DNA of 64,000 nucleotides from Bin55 sp963667455 (lineage in GTDB: Bacteria > Pseudomonadota > Gammaproteobacteria > Pseudomonadales > Azotimanducaceae): positions 1 to 64,000 of the forward strand of contig CAXXFR010000019.1 of the NCBI GenBank assembly GCA_963667455.2, in the 5' to 3' direction. Each line of letters opens with the position of its first letter. Position 1 is the stretch's first letter. Position numbers and translations under genes: made by a program. The notes under the pieces are model-generated. The model did no database searches and was not told the DNA's origin. It worked only from the letters and a program-made list of their open reading frames with translations. Positions 1 through 7,543 of the stretch are shown here, piece by piece.

Positions 1-650
1 ATGAGATGCACGTCGAGATGCTCGGGAACGTTGGCGTCGATGTGCCGCAGAAAAGCCAGGAACTCCTGATGCCGGTGACGTTTCCGGCACTGCGCCAGCA
101 CCTCACCGGTAGCCACGTCCAGCGCCGCGAACAAGGACGTCGTGCCGTGACGAACGTAGTTGTGGGTCACGCCTTCGACGTAGCCAAGCCCCATGGGAAG
201 CATCGGCTGATCGCGTTGCAACGCCTGTAACTGGGTCTACTCGTCGACGCACAGAACCACCGCCTGGTCCGGCGGATTGAGGTACAGCCCGACGATGTCG
301 CGCACCTTCTCGATGAAGAACGGATCGTTGGAGAGCTTGAAGTGACGCTGTCGATGCGGCTGCACGCCGAACAGGTCGAACCAGCGCTGAACGGTGCTCT
401 TGGATATGCCCGTGTGTCGAGCCATGGCTCGGACGCTCCAATGCGTAGCGCCTGGCGGCTTGGACTGCAAGGCGGTGTTGATGACGTCGGCGACACGCTC
501 GTCGTCATGCGTTCGAGGTCGTCCGGCACGCAGTTCGTCATGCAGTCCGTCGACGCCGTGCTCAAGGTAGCGGCGGTGCCATCGACCGACGGTCATGGCA
601 TTCAGATCCAGTCGTTTGGCGATGGCGGTGTTGGACTCGCCTTCGGCGGT
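1..650 (-). pseudogene. IS630-family transposase, partial, nonsense-interrupted
   Basis: The minus strand reads an IS630-type transposase: a helix-turn-helix part (ESNTAIAKRL, TVGRWHRRY), then WSVRAMARHTGIS, then KVRDIVGLYLNPP and the DDE-domain start VVLCVDE. Family members continue with Lys-Thr/Ser-Gln; here the Lys codon is a TAG at 237-239, after which the same frame resumes with TQLQALQRDQ and GYVEGVTHNYVRHGTTSLFAALD to the window edge. The copy is therefore broken by one amber codon, runs off the window at position 1, and has lost its N-terminus where it abuts an IS5 fragment near position 650. It is inferred to be inactive. Confidence 0.85.
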
Positions 651-1148
651 CTGGACAGCACCTCGGTGCCGGTGCACAAGCACGGTGCGGGCGCGCTCAA
701 AAAAACCGGCCGACGAGCGATCGGACGGTCTCGCGGCGGCTTGACGACGAAGATCCACGCGGTGTCTGCGAACCACCGCAACGTGCTTTGCCTGGGACTG
801 TCGCCCGGCAACAGCCACGATGCGCCGGCGAGTCGGGAGCTGCTCAAGAAACGCCGACCGGAGGTCGTTCATTTGGTCATGGACAAGACCTGCGAGGACG
901 CCACTACGCTCCAGGTCGCGGCGGAATGAGGCTGCGTCGCGGTCGTGCCGCCGAAGTCGAACCGCAAGGCGCTGTGCGAATACGACAAGGAGATTTACAG
1001 GCGACGCAACGAGGTCGAGCGCATGTTCAGTCTGATCAAGGAAAAGCGACGGGTGGCGACGCGCTACGACAAGCTCGACGACACCTACGTGTCGTTCGTC
1101 AATTTGGCGTTCATCAACATTGCGTCGAACGACATGTTCTTAATGTGA
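648..1148 (+). pseudogene. IS5-family (IS427-like) transposase fragment
   Basis: The plus strand reads the C-terminal half of an IS5/IS427-group transposase, starting near LDSTSVPVHKHGAGALKKTG and continuing with AIGRSRGGLTTKIHAV, VMDKTCED, VPPKSNRK and RRRNEVERMFSLIKEKRRVATRYDKLD. The DDE residues of the family lie in these blocks (D of MDKT, E of NEVER). A TGA at 927-929 interrupts the frame, which is otherwise continuous through GCVAVVPPKSNRK. The N-terminal half is missing; the left end abuts the oppositely oriented IS630 fragment, which suggests insertion of one element into the other followed by decay. Confidence 0.85.
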
Positions 1149-1155
1149 ACAGAGC

Positions 1156-1389
1156 TTAGTTGCTCCGATTTTTACGGATGAACTTCAAAATCAGATAATA
1201 AAAAAATGCACTGGAACCGAACGCCACAAGAAGCGTGGGTATACCACCGCCAAATTCCGTGAAATAAGCTGCCGGAACACCCAAGGACAGTAGAATTCCA
1301 GAAACTACTCCAAGTACCAACCCAGCAGGGATGGTACAAGTGAATAAACAGATTAAGTGTTGTAACACACTCGTAGCAAATTTTCTCAT
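1156..1389 (-). CDS. Small two-span membrane protein, unknown function
   Basis: This 77-residue product has two hydrophobic segments (about residues 10-37 and 46-68) and a basic C-terminus (KFIRKNRSN), so it is predicted to sit in the inner membrane. A purine-rich GAGAAGG lies about 7 bases before the ATG, which supports translation. I do not recognise the family. It sits alone between the IS graveyard and a secreted-protein gene, so context gives no functional hint. It could be a chance reading frame, but the ribosome-binding site and regular hydrophobic pattern favour a real gene. Confidence 0.5.
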   Translation of the reverse strand: MRKFATSVLQHLICLFTCTIPAGLVLGVVSGILLSLGVPAAYFTEFGGGIPTLLVAFGSSAFFYYLILKFIRKNRSN

Positions 1390-1779
1390 GTCACTACCTT
1401 CTCACGTTGATTCCAGTACCTGAGCCGCGATTGCTATCACGAAATAGGTTCGTTTTGTGATTGTCGTAACCGGTTCAAACAGAGATTTTGAAGCGGTAAA
1501 GGAAGTCGTCAACTCCGCGGTTTCGAAAATTCATCATTTTCTCTACGTCAAGCTCAAGCATATCAAATCTGGGAACGTCCTTAGTCTGTCATTGACTGGA
1601 TTTCTTTTTGCCAAACAGACAAACAACGAGACAATCATCGCTAGTTCTGTGATCCTCCGAACTATTCACCTAGCCTACGCTCTCGCGAAACAAACGTAGC
1701 CTGGAGGGAATTTCCACCTCTGCCGAGTAGGTTAAAACCAAGGCTGTTGCGTCACCCTCCAGGACGTATAGGATGACTA
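1390..1779. other. Intergenic, nothing recognised
   Basis: About 390 bases between the small membrane protein and the acidic secreted protein. Short open frames occur but have no ribosome-binding site or recognisable motif. Confidence 0.4.
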
Positions 1780-2301
1780 TTATCGTCTGTTGCGTCCTCC
1801 TCTGTCGGAGTCATCCGAATCTTCATCACTATCACCTTGACCGTCACTAAGATCGTTCGGAGACGTACTACAGTTTCCAAAGGAAATCGGACCCCAACTG
1901 ATTTCGACGCATGTATCGCACACGTCGACCGTTATCGGACCGTAAGAGTGTACACACTCTTCTAACCTCAACTCGACTGGAGTATCAGTCCAGCTGTCAA
2001 GCCAGGATAGTATGTCGTCCACCGATTGTTCATCTAGATTTGAGTAATCATCAACTAACACACCAAAGAACCAAACTCTACCGAGCTCATCGTAATACTC
2101 ACCATCGCGTCCATAACAGTCAAGACCATCTGGGTCAATATCACATGACTGCGGTGGAAGTATGTCTGCGTTTTCGTGATTCAGCTCAGCTGCCGCCACA
2201 TAGCTGGTCACTAAAGACGTTACGAAGGACAACACAATGGCACGAGCAAAGACAGAACTCATGAACCCTGTGTTTGAATTGTTGGAGTTGAGAATTTTCA
2301 T
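1780..2301 (-). CDS. Acidic Cys-rich secreted protein, unknown function
   Basis: The 173-residue product starts MKILNSNNSNTG and has a hydrophobic signal segment ending in a Tyr-Val-Ala-Ala-Ala-type signal-peptidase site near residue 40, so it is probably exported. The mature part is acidic with several cysteines (SCDIDPDGLDCYG, VDVCDTCVEISWG, SFGNCS) and ends in an Asp/Ser-rich tail followed by RGGRNRR. The start at 2301 is chosen because AAAGGAA lies about 8 bases upstream; the frame is open further up, to 2355. The 5'-UTR and first 12 codons lie in a 93-bp repeat that recurs perfectly at 5899-5991 beyond a tyrosine recombinase gene. The family is not recognised. Confidence 0.6.
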   Translation of the reverse strand: MKILNSNNSNTGFMSSVFARAIVLSFVTSLVTSYVAAAELNHENADILPPQSCDIDPDGLDCYGRDGEYYDELGRVWFFGVLVDDYSNLDEQSVDDILSWLDSWTDTPVELRLEECVHSYGPITVDVCDTCVEISWGPISFGNCSTSPNDLSDGQGDSDEDSDDSDRGGRNRR

Positions 2302-2359
2302 TTCAAATTCCTTTTCGTTATTGATTGAAAGTTGGTAATTGCCATTACCATTCATAAAT
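2267..2359. repeat. 93-bp perfect direct repeat, copy 1
   Basis: Bases 2267-2359 are identical to 5899-5991, in the same orientation, at an offset of 3632 bases. On the minus strand the repeat carries a ribosome-binding site and the first 12 codons of the acidic secreted protein. A tyrosine recombinase gene and two IS elements lie between the copies, as expected if the copies are attachment sites of an integrated element. Confidence 0.9.
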
Positions 2360-2599
2360 CGTGCAACTTGCAGTTATGTTGAAATAAATGGTATGTATTT
2401 GCTTACAATTCAAAAAAATCGTTATGAAACAATTAGTTAAAGTCATTATCGAAATCGTGAACTGCAATGTGTTCGACAACCTAATCGCACAGTCAAGGCG
2501 CTCCCGCCTACCCGATGCAAGGAGTGCGGTTAGCGCATGTTAGAGCGATATTTCTGAACCGAAAACTAGGGCGCGCGAAACGCGAAAAGCAGCTCAACG
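2360..2599. other. AT-rich intergenic stretch upstream of repeat copy 1
   Basis: This AT-rich stretch lies upstream (minus strand) of the secreted-protein leader and should hold its promoter if the gene is expressed here. No convincing -35/-10 pair or gene was identified. Confidence 0.3.
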
Positions 2600-3002
2600 G
2601 TTAACTACATGCATTCACTGTTTCGCCAAGAAAGAGGTCAAAAACGACAAGACCGGCCATTTGATTTGGTTTCGTTGCCGGTCCGAAGGCTAAACGAGCC
2701 TACCTACGGCTCACAGCGACGCAGCTCTCACGAGTGTACTTCACGGACAAGTAGGAGGCATATCAAGGCATTCTTGGACAGCGGCTGGGGCTTGAAGATA
2801 TGGCAGCTTGACGTGGTATCAGCATGACGACGGTCTAGGTATGGCGGCATTGCCTTAACACCTAGTCGGTCGCGCCGCACACCGATCGAAATCGTCGTTG
2901 AGTTGGATGAAACGTACTTTCAGGAAAGCGGGAAGGCAGTCACACGTTGAGTAATCACCGCCAGCCGCGCAAACGAGGAAGCAATGATGGGTTCGCGCCG
3001 TT
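2600..3002 (+). pseudogene. IS1595/ISXO2-type transposase remnant
   Basis: Shifting frames on the plus strand recover blocks typical of IS1595-family transposases: LSRVYFTDK, then GISMTTV and VWRHCLN (helix-turn-helix part), then EIVVELDETYFQES (the family's ELDETY block holding the first catalytic Asp), then a frame change to PRKRGSNDG. At least four stops and one frameshift interrupt it, and the C-terminal part is absent where the IS3 element begins at about 3007. A matching C-terminal tail (VATKYLENYKNWL) occurs at about 7130-7258, possibly from the same kind of element. Confidence 0.65.
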
Positions 3003-3968
3003 TTAATGGGACAGGTCACTATCTAATTTTTGTGACAAAATGAGGTGCTCGAAGAGCTCTCCTCCAGTGACGCCGCGACCCAAGCGGCGAGTTGGTTTAT
3101 GCACTCGCCGCTGGATCGCTCGCCGTCTCAGCGGATTGTGCAGGTTCACGATGTAGTCGTCGATCATCGCTTTGGCGTCGGCCTTGTCGACGTCGCGAAC
3201 GACATGTCGAATGTCGCGCTTGATCACGCCGAAGAAGCTCTCCGCCGAGGCGTTGTCGGCGCAGTCGCCGACCTTGCCCATGCTGGGTTCGACGTCGTGC
3301 GCCTTCAGCCATTGCGCCAGTTTCCTGCTGGTGTACTGCGGACCTCGATCCGAATGCAGGATGAGCTGACGCGGCGATCCCAGGCGCACCCGCCAGGCGA
3401 GCGACAAGGCCTGCACCACCAGCTTCGCGGTCTGCCGATCGCCCATCTTGTGACCGACGATCGTGCCGTCGTAGAGGTCCTTGACCATGCCGAGATGCAG
3501 CTTGCCTTCGGCGGTCTCGAACTCGCTCAGATCCGACACCCAGCGACAGTTGGGCGCATCGGCGGTGAAGTCGCGTCGCAGCAGGTCGGCGGCCGCTGGC
3601 CTTCGCGCCTTGCTCTTGTAACGACTGCGTCTGCCGCTTGGCCGGCCGCTCATTTCGTTGTCCTTCATGAGCCGTCGAACCAGTCGCAAAGGCGCGTCGA
3701 AGCCTTCCGTTTCAAGCATCGCGTGCATGCGGCGATACCCCAGCAGACCGTGCCAACGATCGTGCAGACAGCGCATCCACATCAGCAGCTTGCGCTCCAG
3801 GCCAGTCTGTTCGCGAACCCGATCCCGCCGCCGGAGCCAGCGATAGTGGGTCGATCGCGTCACCTGCATCAGCTCGCATCGCCGGGCAAGCGAAACCTTC
3901 GTGGCGACCGCGTCGATCATCGCGTGAACTGCCCGTTTGTCCGGACAAAGTAGGCGGTGGCCTTTTTT
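3003..3968 (-). CDS. IS3-family transposase OrfB (DDE integrase domain)
   Basis: This is the catalytic half of an IS3-family transposase, read in the -1 frame relative to OrfA. An HTH_21-like region (CELMQVTRSTHYRWLRRRDR, then GYRRMHAMLETEGF) precedes an rve integrase core with all three catalytic residues in context: D in WVSDLSEFET, D in LILHSDRGPQYTS, and E in NASAESFFGVIKRD. No independent start with a ribosome-binding site is evident, so it is inferred to be made as an OrfAB fusion by -1 slippage at 3962-3968. Its stop at 3003-3005 lies at or just outside the element's left end. The frame is intact, so the element may still be mobile. Confidence 0.88.
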   Translation of the reverse strand, partial: KKGHRLLCPDKRAVHAMIDAVATKVSLARRCELMQVTRSTHYRWLRRRDRVREQTGLERKLLMWMRCLHDRWHGLLGYRRMHAMLETEGFDAPLRLVRRLMKDNEMSGRPSGRRSRYKSKARRPAAADLLRRDFTADAPNCRWVSDLSEFETAEGKLHLGMVKDLYDGTIVGHKMGDRQTAKLVVQALSLAWRVRLGSPRQLILHSDRGPQYTSRKLAQWLKAHDVEPSMGKVGDCADNASAESFFGVIKRDIRHVVRDVDKADAKAMIDDYIVNLHNPLRRRAIQRRVHKPTRRLGRGVTGGELFEHLILSQKLDSDLSH

Positions 3969-4222
3969 AAAAAGTCGATCTCGTCCTTCAGCTGCGCGAT
4001 CTCTGCGTCCTTCTCCTCCATCTGACGACGCACTCCGCCGCGCGCCGGCTTCGATTGGGTTTCGTCGTCGTCGTCCAGCAGCTCGCGCCGCCATCGGGAC
4101 AGCATGTTGGGCGAAATGCCGAGATCCTCGGCGACCGCCCTGACGGACACCTTGGGACTGCGCGACAGCTCGACCGCCTGCTGTTTGAACTCCGTCTCGA
4201 AGCGTCTTCTTTTCCTGGTCAT
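3917..4222 (-). CDS. IS3-family OrfA (HTH_Tnp_1 protein)
   Basis: The 101-residue OrfA starts MTRKRRRFETEFKQQAVELS, the usual opening of IS3 OrfA proteins, followed by a helix-turn-helix (VSVRAVAEDLGISPNMLSRW) and a C-terminal leucine-zipper-like coiled coil (EEKDAEIAQLKDEIDFLKKA) that mediates multimerisation in this family. GGAG lies about 8 bases before the chosen ATG. An open frame upstream of it, to 4441, has no homology. Near its 3' end the A-AAA-AAG heptamer can shift ribosomes into orfB. Confidence 0.88.
   Translation of the reverse strand: MTRKRRRFETEFKQQAVELSRSPKVSVRAVAEDLGISPNMLSRWRRELLDDDDETQSKPARGGVRRQMEEKDAEIAQLKDEIDFLKKATAYFVRTNGQFTR
3962..3968 (-). other. Programmed -1 frameshift site (A6G) in IS3 element
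   Basis: On the minus strand OrfA reads TTA AAA AAG GCC. The heptamer A-AAA-AAG is a classic IS3-family -1 slippery sequence; slipping back one base continues as KKGHRLLCPDKR directly into the OrfB frame. This explains how OrfAB transposase can be made. Confidence 0.8.
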
Positions 4223-4536
4223 TTGTGATATCTCCAGTGCGTTGTTAAGGTAGCACACTGTCTCACTTTGCGGCGCGAACTCGATAGACGAGTCGGCTAG
4301 GGTTTTAACCAATGGCTCGTGATCGCGGCGACGGCGCGCGGTAGCGAGACCTACGAAAGCGAGTTCAGGACCAAGTTGCGGCGCGCATCGAATCCAAGAT
4401 CGCGCGGATTGGACCGCGTTGGACAACATCGTCGTAATCAATGTGTATCCCTGCTACCGAGTCACCCTAACGGGACATGTAATACTGTCAGTCGTTATCT
4501 AGAGTCCCAAGAAATCAATATTTGAAGACCCATTCC

Positions 4537-5523
4537 TTACTCTGTGAACGTCTCGTTTCGATATCTCAAACGCGCAGTCGCGGAGTGGAGTGCTTTCCGA
4601 CCAGACACGTAGTGAGCAGGCATCTTTGACGATTTCCACCTTCCCTCCTGCATCATTTCCAGTACAGTTGCACCGTGCTGAGCAAGCGAAATAGCCGAGC
4701 CCACTCTTAGTGAGTGACCACTGAAATGACCGTCAATCCCTGCGTCGCGTATTGAGTACTTAATGATAATGCGTATAGATCCCATGGACAATTTCTCACC
4801 TATGACCTGTCCCGACCGACTAAGGCGACGAAATACATGCCCTCTTGAAATACGACTGAGTTCGAGCCAATCTTGGAGGAGAGTCGTAGTTGACGGTCCT
4901 AAATAACTCACATGGCCATTTCTTTCTTGGTCGGTCTTGGATCTTGGTATGTGTAGTGTTGAGGAACCAGTAGCATTTACGTGGATATCGAGATCTTCGA
5001 CAACTAGCGCTTGCAATTCGGAGACACGGAGCATTGCATCTGATCCTATCGCTACAAGTGTTGCATTACGAATCCCTTGTGGTGTGTTCTTTTCACGTTC
5101 ATGTTTAATTACTTTATCAGCGAGTGTCCAAGTCAAGCCTTCCACTTGGCCACTACTGGCTCGGTTTGAACGGCGAATTCCTTTGAGAACGTCCTCGCTT
5201 ATCTCTCCTACTACGGTAGCGATGCCTGCTTTCTTAGCGAAATGATTTACAGCGGAGACCGTCAAAGCACAAATCGAAATCGAAAGTCCATCTTCAAAAA
5301 TTTCCGTTAAATACAGAGCGAGCGATCTGTCGTTCAACTCAAGCTCCCGCTGACTTAGCCAAACTGAAAGCCGCGCGTACACTTTATCGTAACTTCGCAA
5401 TGTATTCCGTGAATGTGCATTTGATGAATACTTCTTAATCAGTTCAGGTCTCGTTTCATGCATCTTGAAGAAATCGGGTTCAATTTTCGATTGAAGTTTG
5501 AATAATATCGTTACATAAGTCAT
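4537..5523 (-). CDS. Tyrosine recombinase / phage-type integrase
   Basis: This 328-residue protein is a tyrosine site-specific recombinase. The N-terminal part (about residues 20-115) is a SAM-like core-binding domain (SRNTLRSYDKVYARLSVWL). The catalytic domain has the full set: Arg166 in SDAMLRVSEL, Lys196 in PRSKTDQ, the HxxR pair His270/Arg273 in SGHSLRVGSA, Trp296 in GRWKSS and the nucleophile Tyr305 in AHYVSG. It is therefore predicted to be active in cutting and joining att sites. No strong ribosome-binding site marks the first ATG; Met21 is an alternative start. It lies between two 93-bp perfect direct repeats, about 375 bases from the right one, the usual position for an element integrase. 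Confidence 0.88.
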   Translation of the reverse strand: MTYVTILFKLQSKIEPDFFKMHETRPELIKKYSSNAHSRNTLRSYDKVYARLSVWLSQRELELNDRSLALYLTEIFEDGLSISICALTVSAVNHFAKKAGIATVVGEISEDVLKGIRRSNRASSGQVEGLTWTLADKVIKHEREKNTPQGIRNATLVAIGSDAMLRVSELQALVVEDLDIHVNATGSSTLHIPRSKTDQERNGHVSYLGPSTTTLLQDWLELSRISRGHVFRRLSRSGQVIGEKLSMGSIRIIIKYSIRDAGIDGHFSGHSLRVGSAISLAQHGATVLEMMQEGRWKSSKMPAHYVSGRKALHSATARLRYRNETFTE

Positions 5524-5798
5524 TATATGTTTTGAAAAGAAATTGGTAATCTGAGATACAATGCAAAACTACGGTTATTGGAATTCGTTTACGTAGTCGT
5601 CCGTACTGCAATTTCACTACGGCCCAACAGTTACTATTCGCGGATAATTTAGTCAAAAGGGTACCATTTTTTAGCAAATCTACATGTCTTGTGTCATGGA
5701 AGTAGCGCACCGTTTCTTACTCCACACTATTTTTCACACAACTGCGATTGCATCAATTGCGAGAGCCACTGAGATTGTTCTGAACTACCATAGCAGAT

Positions 5799-5933
5799 TC
5801 AAAACATGTAGCAAGAAGTTTCTTGGTTGTCGTTTGACTGATTATTATTTTTTGAATACGTGGAAGAGCATCCCTCAAGCACGATGTGGCTTTTGTGTCC
5901 TGTGTTTGAATTGTTGGAGTTGAGAATTTTCAT
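5799..5933 (-). pseudogene. Detached leader of the secreted-protein gene (second copy)
   Basis: The minus strand repeats the same ribosome-binding site and first 12 codons (MKILNSNNSNTG) as the acidic secreted protein at 1780-2301, then diverges into a short low-complexity tail rich in Ser and Asn that stops at 5799. It lacks an export signal. It is best read as the 5' stub left when the original gene was split by integration, or as one half of a duplicated leader. A translated 44-residue peptide is possible. Confidence 0.5.
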
Positions 5934-5991
5934 TTCAAATTCCTTTTCGTTATTGATTGAAAGTTGGTAATTGCCATTACCATTCATAAAT
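5899..5991. repeat. 93-bp perfect direct repeat, copy 2
   Basis: Identical to 2267-2359 and in the same orientation. The sequence just beyond it (5992 onward) differs from that beyond copy 1 except for a few bases, so the repeat ends sharply. See the recombinase at 4537-5523. Confidence 0.9.
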
Positions 5992-6092
5992 TTTGCACAT
6001 CTACAAGTAGATGTCAACGATTATTTGATAGGTGTGCACGGGACTAATTCGAGACGTGCCCGATGACGCTTGGCAGCCAAAGGGAGCGTTTA

Positions 6093-6347
6093 CTATTGCC
6101 GCCCACCGTTGATCAACTCGTCAAGCTTCACGACGTTGGATTCACGCCGGCGAAGATAGAAGTCGTCCATCTCGCTGTTGACGTGCCCACATTGCAACCC
6201 GATGACGCTGATGGTGCTGCCCTTGTTCCACCGACGCTCGGAACCGTTTATACGTCCGCCGCCGATGTACTTGCACTCGCTTTCGACGGCCGCCGCCGAA
6301 CTGTACCAGCCTCCCGGCGATAGCGTTGATAGCCCGTGCGCGCGCCA
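6093..6347 (-). pseudogene. Unidentified open fragment without a start codon
   Basis: One minus-strand frame is open for about 84 codons and reads plausible protein (GGWYSSAAAVESECKYIGGG, then GLQCGHVNSEMDDFYLRRRE), ending KLDELINGGRQ at a TAG. There is no ATG, and a TGA lies just upstream at 6348-6350, so it is probably the 3' end of a deleted gene or IS. The family is not recognised. Confidence 0.3.
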
Positions 6348-6377
6348 TCAGGCAACATCTATACTACGCGTCGAAGT

Positions 6378-6400
6378 GATGGGCTCGGCCCGTCCGTTTT
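6378..6400 (+). terminator. Hairpin plus T-run, degenerate copy
   Basis: GATGGGCTCGGCCCGTC followed by CGTTTT is an imperfect version of the hairpin at 6815-6838. Both precede the same type of IS-like reading frame, so the hairpin belongs to a duplicated module. Confidence 0.35.
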
Positions 6401-6419
6401 CAACCCTTGAGTTAGGGGG

Positions 6420-6610
6420 GAGGGTCGATGAAAAGACGGTGCAGCATTACCAATCCGATCGTCAACGAGGACAAGGAGGAGGAGGTCGTGTGAACGATGT
6501 AGACGAAAGAGCAGCCGAATGCGATCTTGGCGATGCATGCAAACGGCCTGACGGCGCGCATGCCATCGGAACTGCGTTGGGTTGCAGTCCGCGCACGGTC
6601 TTGATAGATG
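6420..6610 (+). pseudogene. Degenerate duplicate of the IstA-like N-terminal segment
   Basis: Bases about 6430-6603 are a decayed copy of 6856-7026. Both contain the succession GAATGCGATCTTGGCGATGC, ATGCAAACGG, then GCGTTGGGTTGCAGTCCGC. The duplicate has frame disruptions and runs into an IS110 fragment. It documents a tandem duplication of the hairpin plus helix-turn-helix module. Confidence 0.5.
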
Positions 6611-6676
6611 GTGTGGATGCCTTTCTAGAGCTGCCGATAATGGCAGCTGTGATCAATTTGGAAAAGGAAGACATCC

Positions 6677-6853
6677 ATGGAGAACATTGTACGAACCGTA
6701 GGGCTGGATCGTGCGAAGAACTCGTTCCATGTGCATTGCGCGGACGCGGACGGCCATTGCTGTCAGGCGACAACGAAAACGCATGTTTTTCGTCATCGAA
6801 ACTGCAAGTCGAGTGACGGGCTTCGCCCGTCCGTTTTCGACAACGAGTTTTGA
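6677..6853 (+). pseudogene. IS110-family transposase N-terminal fragment
   Basis: The frame MENIVRTVGLDRAKNSFHVH then CADADGH matches the start of IS110-family DEDD transposases, where the Asp of GLDxAKN is the first catalytic acid. A good ribosome-binding site (GGAAAAGGAAG) precedes the ATG. After about 30 residues homology stops, and the frame ends at a TGA in the adjoining hairpin module, so the rest of the transposase is lost. Confidence 0.6.
6815..6838 (+). terminator. Perfect GC hairpin plus T-run
   Basis: GACGGGCTTCGCCCGTC forms a 6-bp perfect stem with a C(TTC)G loop and is followed by CGTTTT, resembling an intrinsic terminator. It sits 30 bases before the IstA-like frame and recurs imperfectly at 6378, so it may be an IS-end feature rather than a true terminator. 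Confidence 0.4.
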
Positions 6854-6862
6854 GGAGCAACG

Positions 6863-7258
6863 ATGAAAAACGATTCCGGCAACACTACCCTTCTGGTCGT
6901 CAACGACGACAAGGAGGTCGTGCGAACGACGAAGACGAAGGAGCAGGTGAATGCGATCTTGGCGATGCATGCAAACGGCATGACGGCGCATGCCATGGGG
7001 CATGCGTTGGGTTGCAGTCCGCATACGGTGGAACGCTACGTGGAGCAAGGGGAATGGCGGCCGCGCCGGCAGGCGAAAGGCAAGCTGCATGGTCTCGAGA
7101 ACTGGCTGACGGAACGTTTTCTGCGCCATCGCGGCGTGGCGACCAAGTACCTCGAAAACTACAAGAACTGGCTGCGGCGACAGACGTCTCGACCGGACAA
7201 GCGAGTGAACAGTGATTTCCTGACGGATCGCTCATTTTCGAATATGCAACCACATTAA
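6863..7258 (+). pseudogene. Chimeric IS fragment: IS21 IstA-like HTH joined to an IS1595-like tail
   Basis: The first about 90 residues carry a helix-turn-helix (ANGMTAHAMGHALGCSPHTV) and the segment LENWLTERFLRHRG, resembling the N-terminus of IS21-type IstA. Immediately after RHRG the sequence becomes VATKYLENYKNWL, the C-terminal signature of IS1595/ISXO2 transposases. The DDE core of both families is absent. The reading is open and starts at an ATG about 10 bases after GAGGAGC, so it could be translated, but it is inferred to be a recombination product of two elements that shared a short RHRG-like stretch. Confidence 0.5.
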
Positions 7259-7543
7259 AGAGCCTAGCCTTTTCAAAACCATGGTTTGGTTTCGGCTAGA
7301 AGCGTTATCGATCGAGGTAGCACATCTAGCAACATTATCCAGCCGACGTGTGTGTGACCTTGATGTCACGATGGATACAACGAAAGAACGGTCGGACTGG
7401 GAACGGCACAGAAATTGAACTTGCGCCTGTCCCTCCTCCGGCACGACATCGCTAGCGAGCTCGCGTTGATTCGCTAAACTCATCTACGACAAACGACGGC
7501 GAATCCAGAGTCGATCAACACCCATCACCGAGGGCGATAACAA

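Larger units (their letters stand above)
3007..4265 (-). mobile_element. IS3-family insertion sequence, apparently intact
   Basis: The ends form imperfect inverted repeats: the left end begins TGGGACAGGTCACTATC at 3007, and the right end (read inward on the minus strand from 4265) begins TGAGACAGTGTGCTACC, about 14 matches in 20. The element carries orfA, a slippery site and orfB on the minus strand, total about 1.26 kb, normal for the family. No target-site duplication was seen at these boundaries, so they may be off by a few bases or the flanks have changed. It truncates the IS1595 remnant on its left. Confidence 0.8.

Noticed and set aside
927..929. TGA in the IS5 fragment as a possible selenocysteine codon
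   Set aside because: The family does not have Cys at that position, the element is truncated, and a neighbouring transposase is broken by a TAG; ordinary nonsense decay explains it.
1457..1699. Open frame of 80 codons on the plus strand
   Set aside because: Starts with GTG, no ribosome-binding site, no recognisable protein pattern.
3045..3953. 302-codon plus-strand frame opposite the IS3 transposase
   Set aside because: Antisense shadow of the DDE transposase; no homology.
5480..5710. Minus-strand 76-codon frame overlapping the integrase start
   Set aside because: Overlaps the integrase in another frame with no supporting motif or start signal.
6063..6816. Long plus-strand frames across this region
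   Set aside because: They are accidental readings across decayed IS pieces; true coding fragments are in other frames (IS110 start, degenerate HTH copy).
6815..6838. Hairpin read as a REP element
   Set aside because: Only two copies were seen, both in the same duplicated IS-like module, so a dispersed REP family is not supported within this window.
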